From Allosalinactinospora lopnorensis (GTDB lineage: Bacteria > Actinomycetota > Actinomycetes > Streptosporangiales > Streptosporangiaceae), in the NCBI RefSeq assembly GCF_000981225.1, contig NZ_LAJC01000047.1, forward strand, positions 1 through 46,479: a DNA stretch of 46,479 bases. The letters are read 5' to 3'. The notes under the pieces were generated by a model. It saw only the letters and a program-made list of their open reading frames with translations, did no database searches and had not been told where the DNA came from. A program made the translations under genes and the position numbers. Below are positions 8,159-17,252 of the stretch, piece by piece; the first letter of the stretch is position 1; the number at the start of each line of letters is the position of its first letter.

Positions 8159-8182
8159 CGGCTACGGCTTGCGGCCGACGCC
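8159..8182. repeat. Right copy of 24-bp direct repeat (3' end of methyltransferase gene)
   Basis: This copy is the native one: it contains the last six codons and stop of the methyltransferase gene ending at 8162. The interval 7189-8158 (about 970 bases) is exactly the segment delimited by the two copies. Confidence 0.8.
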
Positions 8183-8992
8183 GCCGAAGTGGTCCAGCTC
8201 GGAGAGGGTTCCGGCCTCGGGGGGATCGGGGCGCCAGTAGGGGACCGAGACCAGGCCGGGTTCCACCGGCTCCAGGCCGTCGAAGAACCGGGCGAGCTCT
8301 TCGGGGCTGCGGTTGACCCGCGGGTTGGTGCCGACCTCGTTCCAGTGCCGCACCATCGCGTCCATCGTCTCGCCGTCGACGACGTTGGTGTCGTCGCACA
8401 GGGCCAGATAACCACCCGAAGGCAGGGCCGCCATCAGCCGGTCGACGATCGCGTACGCCTCGTCGTTGTCGGTGATGTGGCCCAGGATCCCCATCAGCAT
8501 GAGCGCGACCGGCCGGTCGAAGTCCAGGGTCCGGGCGGCGGCCCGCAGGATCTCGTCGGGCTCGCGCAGGTCGAAGTGCAGGTAGTCGACGCTGCCCTCG
8601 GGCACGCCGACCAGCAGCGCGTGTGCGTGCACCAGCACCAGGGGGTCGTGGTCGACGTAGACGACGCGGGACTCGGGCGCGACCGTCTGCGCGACCTCGT
8701 GGGTGTTGTTGGCGGTGGGCAGGCCGGTACCGATATCGAGGAACTGGCGAACTCCCGCCTCGCCCGCCAGGTGGAGGACGGCGCGGTTCAGAAAGGCCCG
8801 GGAGGCGCGGGCGATGGCGAACATCTGCGGGTTGCTCTTGGTGATCTGCTCGCCGACCTCTCGGTCGGCAGCGTAGTTGTCCTTGCCCCCGAGCCAGTAG
8901 TTCACCACCCGGGCGGAGTGGGGGACGGAAGGGTCGACCAGCAGTTCGGGATCCTCGGGCGAGGGCCCGGGAGTAGGGGAGGAGCCGGTCAT
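8162..8992 (-). CDS. PF04672 (DUF574) SAM-dependent methyltransferase
   Basis: 276 residues, full length. This family, abundant in mycelial actinobacteria, has the early signature HSARVVNYWLGGKDNYAADR (residues 25-44) and the SAM motif FLDIGTGLPTANNTHEVAQ (about 84-102). An acidic residue for ribose binding lies in VVYVDHDP. It ends in GVGRKP, typical for the family. Substrates are unknown for nearly all members. ATG start at 8992 with GAAGAA upstream. Monocistronic, with its 3' end repeated at 7189-7212. Confidence 0.85.
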   Translation of the reverse strand: MTGSSPTPGPSPEDPELLVDPSVPHSARVVNYWLGGKDNYAADREVGEQITKSNPQMFAIARASRAFLNRAVLHLAGEAGVRQFLDIGTGLPTANNTHEVAQTVAPESRVVYVDHDPLVLVHAHALLVGVPEGSVDYLHFDLREPDEILRAAARTLDFDRPVALMLMGILGHITDNDEAYAIVDRLMAALPSGGYLALCDDTNVVDGETMDAMVRHWNEVGTNPRVNRSPEELARFFDGLEPVEPGLVSVPYWRPDPPEAGTLSELDHFGGVGRKP

Positions 8993-9129
8993 CGAGTTCT
9001 TCCCGTGTCGCGCTATGGCAGGTTTTCCGCCCCACCGTAGGCCGTCGTTCCGGCGACGGCCACAATCAGGCGATTCGGCGCTGTTGACGGGTATGCCCTA
9101 GGACGGCTGGAACCAGCGGGAAAGGGGCG

Positions 9130-10695
9130 ATGATGGGTGCGATGGCCTTCCGGGAACTGACCCCCGTGGCGTTCTTGGAGCGTGCGGCCGCGGTGTTCGG
9201 CGACCGCCCGGCCGTCGTGGACGGGAACCTGCGCTACACCTACCGGGAGTTCTGGGCGCGCGCGCAGCGGCTGGCCGGGTTGCTCGCCGAGAGCGGGATC
9301 CGTCCGGGCGACCGGGTCGCGGTGCTGGCGCCGAACACGCACGTGCTGCTGGAGGCCCACTACGGTGTGCCCCTGGCCGGTGCGGTGCTGGTGGCGCTGA
9401 ACACGCGCCTGGCCGCGCCCGAGATCGGCTACATCCTCGAACACAGCGGGGCTCGGCTGGTCGTCGTGGACACCGAGTACCGGCCGCTGCTGGAGCAGGC
9501 GCTGGACCACATCGACGACCGGCCGGAGGTCGTCGACTCGCAACGGTACGGCTCGCTGCTGGAGGCGACGCGGCCGCACCGGACCGATGTCGCCGACGAG
9601 CGCTCCCTGCTCTCGATCAACTACACCAGCGGCACCACCGGCCGCCCCAAAGGCGTGATGTACCACCACCGTGGCGCCTACCTGCAGGCACTGGCGATGG
9701 CCTACCACGCGAAGCTCGACACCTCGTCCAGATATCTGTGGACCCTGCCGATGTTCCACACCAACGGCTGGTGCTTCCCGTGGGCGGTGACCGCGGCCGG
9801 CGGCGTACACCACTGCCTGCGCAAGGTCAGCGCCGAGGAGGTGTGGCGGGCGGTGCACGCCGAGGGCGTCACGCACTTCTGCGCCGCGCCGACGGTACTG
9901 GCGATGCTCGCCGACTACAGCGGCGCCACCGCGCCCGCACGGCCGGTGCGGGTGTTCACCGGGGGCGCACCGCCCTGGCCCGCGCTGCTGGAGCACATGG
10001 GCGCCCTGGGGATCGACGTCCGGCACCTCTACGGCCTGACGGAGACCTTCGGCCCGGCCGTGGTGTGCGAGTGGCAACCCGAGTGGGACGACCTGCCCGC
10101 CGACCAGCGCGCGCGGCTGGTGGCCCGGCAGGGGATCGCCAACGTGGTCGCCGAACCGGTCCGCGTGGTCGACACGGAGGGCGAGGACGTGCCCTCCGAC
10201 GGGCGCACGCCCGGCGAGATCCTGCTGCGCGGCAACGACGTGATGCTCGGCTACTACCGCGACGACGAGGCCACCGCCGCGGCCACGATCGACGGCTGGT
10301 TCCGCAGCGGCGACCTGGGGGTCCGGCACCCTGACGGCTACGTCGAGCTGCGCGACCGCATCAAGGACGTGATCGTCTCCGGCGGCGAGAACATCGCCTC
10401 GGTCGAGGTGGAGAATGCCCTCACCGAACACCCCGACGTGCTGGAGGCCGGGGTAGTGGGGACGGCGCACCCCAAATGGGGCGAGGTGCCCGTCGCCTTC
10501 GTGGCCCTGCGCGCCGGCGCCTCCGCCGATGAGCGGGAGCTCATCGACTTCGTCCGCGAGCGGATCGCCCCGTTCAAGGCCCCGCACCGGGTGAACTTCA
10601 GCGAGCTACCGAAGACCTCCACCGGCAAGCTGCAGAAGAACGTCCTGCGCCAATGGAGCGCTCAGCCCGGCCACGGCCCGCCCTCCCCGGAGTGA
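9130..10695 (+). CDS. Acyl-CoA synthetase (AMP-binding, FadD-like)
   Basis: 521-residue ANL-superfamily enzyme that would activate a carboxylate through an acyl-AMP to an acyl-CoA. Motifs in order: P-loop YTSGTTGRPKGVMYHHRG (about 173), TNGWCFPWAV, YGLTETFGP (A5), the hinge region GWFRSGDLGVRHPDGYVELR (A7/A8), GGENIASVEVE, and the C-terminal lysine in PKTSTGKLQKNVLR (A10). The YHHRGAYL stretch resembles the medium/long-chain branch related to dimethylsulfoniopropionate and methylmercaptopropionate CoA ligases. Substrate is not decidable. AAAGGGG precedes ATG 9130. It ends nine bases before the convergent GH89 gene. Confidence 0.85.
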   Translation: MMGAMAFRELTPVAFLERAAAVFGDRPAVVDGNLRYTYREFWARAQRLAGLLAESGIRPGDRVAVLAPNTHVLLEAHYGVPLAGAVLVALNTRLAAPEIGYILEHSGARLVVVDTEYRPLLEQALDHIDDRPEVVDSQRYGSLLEATRPHRTDVADERSLLSINYTSGTTGRPKGVMYHHRGAYLQALAMAYHAKLDTSSRYLWTLPMFHTNGWCFPWAVTAAGGVHHCLRKVSAEEVWRAVHAEGVTHFCAAPTVLAMLADYSGATAPARPVRVFTGGAPPWPALLEHMGALGIDVRHLYGLTETFGPAVVCEWQPEWDDLPADQRARLVARQGIANVVAEPVRVVDTEGEDVPSDGRTPGEILLRGNDVMLGYYRDDEATAAATIDGWFRSGDLGVRHPDGYVELRDRIKDVIVSGGENIASVEVENALTEHPDVLEAGVVGTAHPKWGEVPVAFVALRAGASADERELIDFVRERIAPFKAPHRVNFSELPKTSTGKLQKNVLRQWSAQPGHGPPSPE

Positions 10696-10704
10696 CGGCG
10701 GCAC

Positions 10705-12887
10705 TCAGCGGGGCCCGCGGCCGCCCGCGGACATCCCGGTGGCGTCGGAGGCGTAGTCGGTGAAGAGGCGGCGCGCCACCTCCAGGGTCTCCCCTTGTGG
10801 GCGGTCCGGGTAACGGTCCTGCGCGGCGCACCAGGACTCCTCCGCCTCGGTCAGCGCCCTGCCGAGGCCGCCGGCGTCCAGCCGGGTTCCGGTCGCGAGC
10901 GCTTCCCCGAGATGGTCGGACCATATCCGCCACCTCGGCAGGTGGTAGCCGGCCACCAGGCCCGCCCAGTGGCGTCCGGAGTAATCGCGCAGCGGGCTGT
11001 CGCGCGGCCCCCACACGGTGATCAGACGGCGGGCGTTCCACTCGTAGAGGCGGCCCTCCTCCTGCGTGGCGCCCCACGAGCGCGCCCGGTCGAGCCACGG
11101 TCCGAGCAGGTACTCGGGCCGCGTGGCCAGGAGCTCGTCGAGGTCGCGGATCAGGCCCAGGAAGCGTCGGCGCACCGGCGGGTCACGGCGGCGTCGCCCG
11201 CGCGGTAGGCGCGCACGACCCGGCCGTGCCGAACACGCGCGAGCAGAGTGAGGACCTGCTGGGCCACATCGACCAGGTCGCGGCCGTAAGGGCCGGCCGC
11301 GAGCTCCGGGGTGGCCGCGACCACAAGCCGGCGCCAGGCCTCCACCAGGTGGGCCGGGTCCCACTCCGGACGACCCGAATGCCGGTACGCCGGCTCGGCC
11401 GGCTCCGCCTCGTCCGGCACGCCGGGCCGGGAGATGACGATGGACGCGGGCGGGCCGGCGGCTTCCCGGTCCGCGTAGACGGTGCCGAGCAGGATGCTCC
11501 AGGCCTCCTCCGCGTCGGGCAGCCGGCGCCCGTAGCGGCGCCGGGCATAGCCGCGGGCCCACTCGTCGAGGTCGGTGACGTCCCCGCGCCACAGGAGGTC
11601 GGTGAGGCAGGCGTAGACCGCCGGGTCCCCGCCGGTGGCCTCCATCGTCTGCCCGATGCCGCTGAGGCTCCCCCGCTGCGGATCGTCGAGGAGCTCGGCG
11701 AGGTCGGCGGCGACGCGGGGCAGTTTGCCGTGCATGCCGGGACGGCCGCCGAAGTTGTGCAGCACGCACCACGCCCACGGTTTGCCGTGGAACGAGGAGG
11801 TCTCCCGCCACAGCGGCCGCTGCTCGGCCCACAGGTCGAGCAGGAACATGTGGTCGTCGGGGACGGCGCCGAGCAGCGCGCTGATCCGCTTCGGCGTCCA
11901 GAACCCGCCCTTGTAGCTGAACGGCCAGCTCTGCATGACCCATACGGCCTCCGGGTCGGCGCCGACCATGGACTCGTGCACCGCACGGCCGAGCTTGGCG
12001 AGCCCCGCCGGCTCGCCCGTCGGGGGCGTCGTCTCGATGAAGGGGTCGGCGGCGTACCAGTGGCCGGTGCCGAACCGGCGCGTCTGCTCGGCCACGAACG
12101 CCTGGCCGATCCGCCGGAAACGCGGGTCGCGCGGGTCGAGCATCCGGGTGCGGAAGTCGAACCACCGCCGGGAGTGCCCGCTGTCGATCTCCGCGGGGAC
12201 GTTTCCCGCGAACGCCTGCAGCACCGGCGTCATGCCCAATTCGCGCTCCCGCTCGATGATGCGCCCGCCCAGCGCCTCGTGGGCGTCGATCCAGGACTGC
12301 GGCAGCGGGCCGCCCCACTGCTCGGTGCACCCCATCCAGGTGAACGGCAGGTAGGCCGGTCCGCCGAGGAAGGCGCGGATGTCGTCGTCGTCCATCCCCA
12401 ACTGGCGGTAGACGGCCTGCCAGACGGCTTCCTGGCCGGTGATGGCGAGGGGCAGGTTGATGCCGTGCAGCGCCATCCAGTCGATCTCGCGCTCCCACTC
12501 CGGCCAGCCCCAGAACGCGGTGGTGTAGCTGAAGGTGCAGAAGTTGAAGCGGTAGCGGTACCGGAACGGCGTCGTCCGGCGGGTGCGGCGGACGTTCGGC
12601 AGCCGGGCCGGCAGGGTGATCCCGCGCGTGTCCCACGAGACGTCCCGCTCGCAGACTTGGCCGACGTACCACCTCAGCGCACTGGCCTGGGCGACCGGGG
12701 AGGTCCCGCGCAGCTCGACGCGCGCGCCGACCGCCTCGACCTCGAACGTGTCTCCGGCACCGCCGGACGGCAGCTCCGCCGGCACGAACTCCTCAGCGCG
12801 TTCGCCGAGGAGGCGGCGCAGCAGGCCGGGGATCCCTTGGGGCTGTTCGGCCCGTTCAGTGTCCGGCCGGGAAGCGGGGATGGACAT
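10705..12887 (-). CDS. GH89 alpha-N-acetylglucosaminidase, cytoplasmic (frameshifted)
   Basis: NAGLU-type glycosidase removing terminal alpha-linked N-acetylglucosamine. Family landmarks: NFCTFSYTTAFWGWPEWERE (115-134), INLPLAITGQEAVWQAVY, FTWMGCTEQWGGPLPQSW (182-199). E285 in ADPFIETTPP and E355 in LLDLWAEQRPLW sit where the family's acid/base and nucleophile glutamates are expected. Start ATG 12887; no signal peptide, so it acts in the cytosol on imported substrate. The frame breaks at 11164: after TRRCADA reading should continue FLGLIRDLDELLATRPEYLLGP to the stop at 10705, which needs one more C. Restored length is about 727 residues, normal for the family. It is the last gene of the ABC operon above it. 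Confidence 0.85.
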
Positions 12888-12892
12888 CGTCG

Positions 12893-13822
12893 CTACTCCT
12901 TCGTGGCACCCGCGGTCAGTCCTTCGGCGAAGACACGTTGCGCGAACAGGAAAAGGATCGCGATCGGCAGCGTCATGACGACGGAGGCCGCGAGCAGCAC
13001 GGTCGGCGCGACATCCTGGTTGTCCAGCAGGGCGATGCCGATCGACGCCGTCCAGCTCTCCCGGGTCTCCAGCAGGAACAGCAGCGCGAACAGGAACTCG
13101 TTCCACGCCACGATGAAGACGTAGAGCGCCGTGGCGACCAGAGCGGGCACCGCGAGCGGCAGCACCACGTGCCGGATCGTGCGCAGCCCGCCGCAGCCGT
13201 CGATCGCGGCGGCCTCCTCGATGCTCTCGGGGAGGCCCGCGAAGAAGTTGCGGAGCATGAACAGCGCGACCGGCACCGTCTGCGCCAGATAGATGACCAC
13301 CAGCGCCACGAGCGACCCCCGCAGCCCCATCCCCGTGAAGAGGACGAAGAGCGGGATCGCGATCACCACCGCCGGAAACAGGTAGACCGACAGGAACAGC
13401 ACACCGAGCGTCCGCTTGCCGGGGAAGTGGAACCTGCTCACAGCGTAGGCGCCGAGCACGGAGAACAGCAGCGCGCACGCGACGGTTCCCAGCCCGACGA
13501 AGAGGCTGTTGAGCAGAAAACTCCCGACGTCGTAGCCGCCCTCCTCCATCGGGGCGAGCGCGCGCCGGTAGCCGTCGAGCGTCGCCTCGGCCGCCGTGGG
13601 GAGGATCCGCAGCGGGTCGGCCAGCAGCGACTCCAGCGGGCGCGCGGACAGCGCGACGAGGTACACCAGCGGCACCACGGTGATCACCAGGAGGAACGCA
13701 CGCATCAGCCACGCGAGCGCGCCGAAGACCACGTTCTCCACCCGCTCGCGTTCCCAGCCGCGGCGCCGCAGGTGCGCGGCCGCGGACCGCGCCGCGGTCG
13801 CCGTACGGTGCGTGTGCGTCAT
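12893..13822 (-). CDS. Carbohydrate ABC transporter permease (MalG type)
   Basis: About 309 residues with six predicted membrane helices. The EAA loop that contacts the ATPase is seen as SIEEAAAIDGCGGLRTIRHV followed by VLPLAVPALV. The C-terminus FAQRVFAEGLTAGATKE is a standard MalG/LacG-type ending (QRYFVQGLTAGAVKG). Start ATG 13822 overlaps the stop of the preceding permease as ATGA, and the GH89 start follows five bases after its stop, so translation is probably coupled. Predicted substrate is an alpha-GlcNAc-terminated oligosaccharide, inferred from the GH89 gene. Confidence 0.85.
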   Translation of the reverse strand: MTHTHRTATAARSAAAHLRRRGWERERVENVVFGALAWLMRAFLLVITVVPLVYLVALSARPLESLLADPLRILPTAAEATLDGYRRALAPMEEGGYDVGSFLLNSLFVGLGTVACALLFSVLGAYAVSRFHFPGKRTLGVLFLSVYLFPAVVIAIPLFVLFTGMGLRGSLVALVVIYLAQTVPVALFMLRNFFAGLPESIEEAAAIDGCGGLRTIRHVVLPLAVPALVATALYVFIVAWNEFLFALLFLLETRESWTASIGIALLDNQDVAPTVLLAASVVMTLPIAILFLFAQRVFAEGLTAGATKE

Positions 13823-14786
13823 AGCCGCCCTCCGCTCCGCGGTTGGACGCGCCAGATGTAGGCGACGAGCAGCACGCCCATGGCCGCGGCCATCACCAGG
13901 CCGAGGGCGGAGGCGCCGCCCAGGTCGTTGCGCGCGGTGAGGTACTCGTAAACCTGGAGGCTCATCATCTGGGTGCCGCCCGCCCCGCCGGTGAGCAGGT
14001 ACACATCGGTGAAGTTCTGGAAGATGAAGATGGCGCGCAGCACGAGCAGCAGGCTGAGGACGCCCCATAGCTGCGGCAGCACGATGTGCCGGAACACCTG
14101 GCTCGGGGCCGCGCCGTCGATCCGGGCCGCCTCGATGAGGTCGCCGCTGATCACCTGCAGCCGGGCCAGGATGAACAGGAACGAGAAGGCGAACGACCGC
14201 CAGATCTCGAAGACGATGACGGTGATCAGGCGACCGGGACCGCCACGGTCAGGCCGAGCACCTCGACGTCGGCGCTGCGCTGGCTGAGGAACAGCACCGG
14301 GTCGTCCCATCCCAGCCAGCGCTGCCCCGCCGCGTTGATGAAACCGAACTGCGGGTCCAGCATCGTCTGCCACAGCAGGGCGGCGGCCACCACCGGAACG
14401 GCGAACGGCACGAGCAGCAGGCTGCGCAGCGCCGCCCGTCCGGGGAAGGCCCGGTGCAGCGCGAGCGCGGCCAGCAGCCCCATCAGGACGGAGCCCACCC
14501 CGCCGAACAGCGTGTAGGCGGCGGTGGCGGCGGCGCTGGACCAGAAGTCGGACGACGTCAGCACCTGCCGGAAGTTGCCGAGTGTGTAGTCGGCGTTGGT
14601 CAGGTTGACGTACGGCAGGTCGATGAGGCGGATCTCGGTGAGCGCCAGGAACAGGGTCCAGCCGAAGGGGATCAGCACCACGAGGGCGATCACCAGGAAC
14701 GTCGGGGACACCAGCGCCAGAGCGAAGCGCGAACGGCGCTGCGCGTAGCCGGACGGGCGCAGCAGCGCCGCCACCCCTTTGGCCAT
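13819..14786 (-). CDS. Carbohydrate ABC transporter permease (MalF type, frameshifted)
   Basis: The first half (14786 to 14231) carries helices SPTFLVIALVVLIPFGWTLF and SLLLVPFAVPVVAAALLWQT and ends LTVAVPVA. The second half continues LITVIVFEIWRSFAFSF, with the EAA loop DLIEAARIDGAAPSQVF and HIVLPQLWG. The join is the GG pair at 14229-14230, where one more base (coding GCC CTG ATC) restores a single protein of about 322 residues. Both halves align naturally with MalF/UgpA-type permeases, so the break is best read as a sequence indel. It follows the binding-protein gene by 49 bases. Confidence 0.85.
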
Positions 14787-14835
14787 CCTCGCCCCTTCCT
14801 ACCTGCGCGTGGTCGCCGGACCGCCGGTGGCGGCG

Positions 14836-16215
14836 TCAGTCGGCGCTGAGCTCCTCGGCCCGCTCCTGGACCTGGCGGGCGGCCTCGTCCGGGGTCATGG
14901 TGCCCTGCATCACGTGCTGCAGCGCCTGGGACACCACGAACTCCCCGTAGAGCGCCTGCACGAGCGGCCCCTGGTCCCCGGCCACCGCCCAGCGCTCGAA
15001 GTTCAGGGCGCCGTCGGAGATTGCCGACACGCCGTCCTCGCCGATCATCGCGCCGATCGTCGACGTCTCAGCCGTGTCTCCCACCTCGGCCTCCTTCCAA
15101 CTGCCGATGAACTCCTCAGGGGCCTCGCCGGTGCCCGGGCGCATCGGGAACTGCCCCTCGGCCGCGACCTCCAGCAGGCCGGGATAGCCGTCGGACAGCA
15201 GGTGGCCGACGAACTCCTGGGCCTCCTCGACGTCGCCGTGCGGGGTGATGCCGAGATTGAGGGTCTGGCCGAACTGGACCGGGTCCCCGCCGGGTCCGCT
15301 CACGCGCTGCACGAAGCCGGTGTTGTCGGCGAGCCAGCCGGGGTCGTCCGCGCATTCGGGGCAGGACGGCGCGATCTCCGTGGACAGCCCGTACAGCTCG
15401 TCGAACAGGTGCGGGGACCAGATCATCATGGCCGCCCGGCCGGAGAGGTAGGTCGCCCGCGTGGACAACTCGTCCTGCTGCCCGCCGGCCGAGTACTCCG
15501 TCATCCACGTGGTGTAGCGGTCGATCGCCTCGACGCAGCGCGGGGTGTGGAAGTCGACCCGCCCTTCGCTGTCGACCAGTTCGCATCCGTTGGCCAGGGC
15601 GATGTGCTCGAACGTCTGCTGGGTGTAGGGCGTGCTGGTGGAGGTTCCGGCGAGCAGGCCGACCGTGTCGCCGCCGTGCAGGGTGCGCGCGGCCTCTTCG
15701 ATGGCGTCGAAGTCCGTCGGCGGCTCCAGTCCGGCCTCCTCGAACAGGTCCTCGCGGTAGAAGATCAACTGCCCCCACCCGTCGCTGGGAACGGCGGCGG
15801 TGCGGCCCTCCGACCGGACGAGGTCCAGCGCGGCCGGGTTGAAGGTCTCCCGCCCGAGAGAGGCGATGACGTCCTCGGCGGCGCCGGCGTCGAGGATCCC
15901 GTCGGCGGCCCACCCCTGCGTCAGGTCGACCGTGTGGAACAGGACGTCGGGCAGGTCGCCGGCCGCGGCCGCGTTCGTGACGGCTGTCGGCATGTCGCCG
16001 GGGTCGATCGCGACGAGCTCTGTCTCGATCCCGGTACCGGCCGTGAAATCGTCCAGGACCGACTGCATCTGTTCGAGCTCGTTCGGCAGGACGAGGACGG
16101 TCCAGACTGTGATGACGCCGTCCCTGCTGTGGCCCCCGGCCCCGGGGAAGCACGCGGTCGCGGCCAACGTGGCCATCGCCATGAGCGCCACGGCGATCCG
16201 TCTGGCCACCGGCAT
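14836..16215 (-). CDS. Extracellular solute-binding lipoprotein, sugar ABC transporter
   Basis: 459 residues, family 1 solute-binding protein. A lipoprotein signal peptide runs to the lipobox LAATAC, with C22 as the lipidated residue. Further text is typical of sugar binders: VWTVLVLPNELEQMQSVLDD, GDLPDVLF, PSDGWGQLIFYREDLFEEAG. It heads the operon, followed by the two permeases and the GH89 glycosidase. No ATPase is encoded, so a shared MsiK-like ATPase elsewhere in the genome is expected. Upstream (16216-16514) I see no gene and no clear operator; the operon promoter must lie there. Confidence 0.85.
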   Translation of the reverse strand: MPVARRIAVALMAMATLAATACFPGAGGHSRDGVITVWTVLVLPNELEQMQSVLDDFTAGTGIETELVAIDPGDMPTAVTNAAAAGDLPDVLFHTVDLTQGWAADGILDAGAAEDVIASLGRETFNPAALDLVRSEGRTAAVPSDGWGQLIFYREDLFEEAGLEPPTDFDAIEEAARTLHGGDTVGLLAGTSTSTPYTQQTFEHIALANGCELVDSEGRVDFHTPRCVEAIDRYTTWMTEYSAGGQQDELSTRATYLSGRAAMMIWSPHLFDELYGLSTEIAPSCPECADDPGWLADNTGFVQRVSGPGGDPVQFGQTLNLGITPHGDVEEAQEFVGHLLSDGYPGLLEVAAEGQFPMRPGTGEAPEEFIGSWKEAEVGDTAETSTIGAMIGEDGVSAISDGALNFERWAVAGDQGPLVQALYGEFVVSQALQHVMQGTMTPDEAARQVQERAEELSAD

Positions 16216-16514
16216 GAAAGCGACCTCCGCTCGCGAAGCCGGGTCGAGCTCTCTACCGCTCTGTTCTACGCCGGACGGGGAGCAGGGTCAAAGACCCAGC
16301 GCGGGACCGCCGTAACGCGTCGGCCCCCGGGCCGGGTCGTGCCGCGGAGCCTTTTCGCACCGGCCGGTCTCGGCGAAGACGCCTTTGAGGTCCTGGCCAT
16401 CGGGGTAGGCCGGTGCGACCTCGAAACTCGGGCACGACCACGGCGTAGATCTGCCACTGTCCGGAAAATCTGACGGGGCCGCTTGTGGACGCGGGACGGG
16501 TGGCCATAGCCCTG

Positions 16515-17243
16515 TCACCCCGGGTATCCGAGATCGCGCAGGTAGCTAATGCGGGCGTTGACTCCGGCGCAGAAGTGGGCCCAGTCCAAGGATGCGACGG
16601 GTTCGACCGGGTGGGGGTCGTGCTGGGAGGAGGTGATGTAGCAGACCGCGTCGTAGAGATTCTCCTCGATCAGGCGCCGGCAGAAGACAGCGAACCGATC
16701 CTGGTAAGAGGTGCCCTGCCAGATGCTGTCAGCAGGGATCGCCGCTTTGGAGGCGAGGCGCACCGGTTCCCGGGACTTGGCATGGTCTTCCATGATGAAG
16801 AAGTAGCCCAGCCAGGGCTTCTCGCCGGGATATAGCTCGGCGAGGGCGGCGCGGCGCAGGTCCACGGCACTGCCCAGGGCCTCTTCGATCCGGTTGTTGT
16901 AGTTGTTGCTGAAGGAAGGCCCGCCCAGCGCCTTGAGTTCGAAGGCCGCCACCAGAGTGCCGCGGTGGGCGATGACGACGTCCCACTGCTTCTGCGGCCG
17001 GTAATAGCCGGGCAGCTCCATGCCGTGCTTTTTGGCGATCCTGATCGCGCTGTCGGGGTAGCCGGCCTCCCGGAAGAACTTGGCGATGAGTTCAGCGATG
17101 ACGTCGAAGTGCTTACCACCGCGCACCGAGCCCGCGGTGCCCGCACCCACGCGGCCCGCCACTTGTGAGCTGGTGTTCTGGGCGTCCTTCACCCCCCAGT
17201 ACCGGGCGATCGCCTCTTCCAGGTCGCGACGGGTGACCGCCAC
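16515..17243 (-). CDS. XhoI/PaeR7I-type type II restriction endonuclease
   Basis: 242 residues, matching the PF04555 family whose members XhoI and PaeR7I cut CTCGAG. The N-terminal text AIARYWGVKDAQNTSSQ is characteristic. The PD-(D/E)XK site is visible as D88 (KQWDVVI) and E102-L-K104 (VAAFELKALGG). The following FSNNYNNRIEEALGSAVD is a family hallmark. A GTG start at 17243 has AGGAGG five bases upstream. It starts nine bases after the methyltransferase stop, so the pair is co-transcribed with the protective enzyme first. The almost complete absence of CTCGAG in the window supports the specificity, which otherwise rests on family membership. Confidence 0.88.
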   Translation of the reverse strand: MAVTRRDLEEAIARYWGVKDAQNTSSQVAGRVGAGTAGSVRGGKHFDVIAELIAKFFREAGYPDSAIRIAKKHGMELPGYYRPQKQWDVVIAHRGTLVAAFELKALGGPSFSNNYNNRIEEALGSAVDLRRAALAELYPGEKPWLGYFFIMEDHAKSREPVRLASKAAIPADSIWQGTSYQDRFAVFCRRLIEENLYDAVCYITSSQHDPHPVEPVASLDWAHFCAGVNARISYLRDLGYPG

Positions 17244-17252
17244 CGGGGCCTC

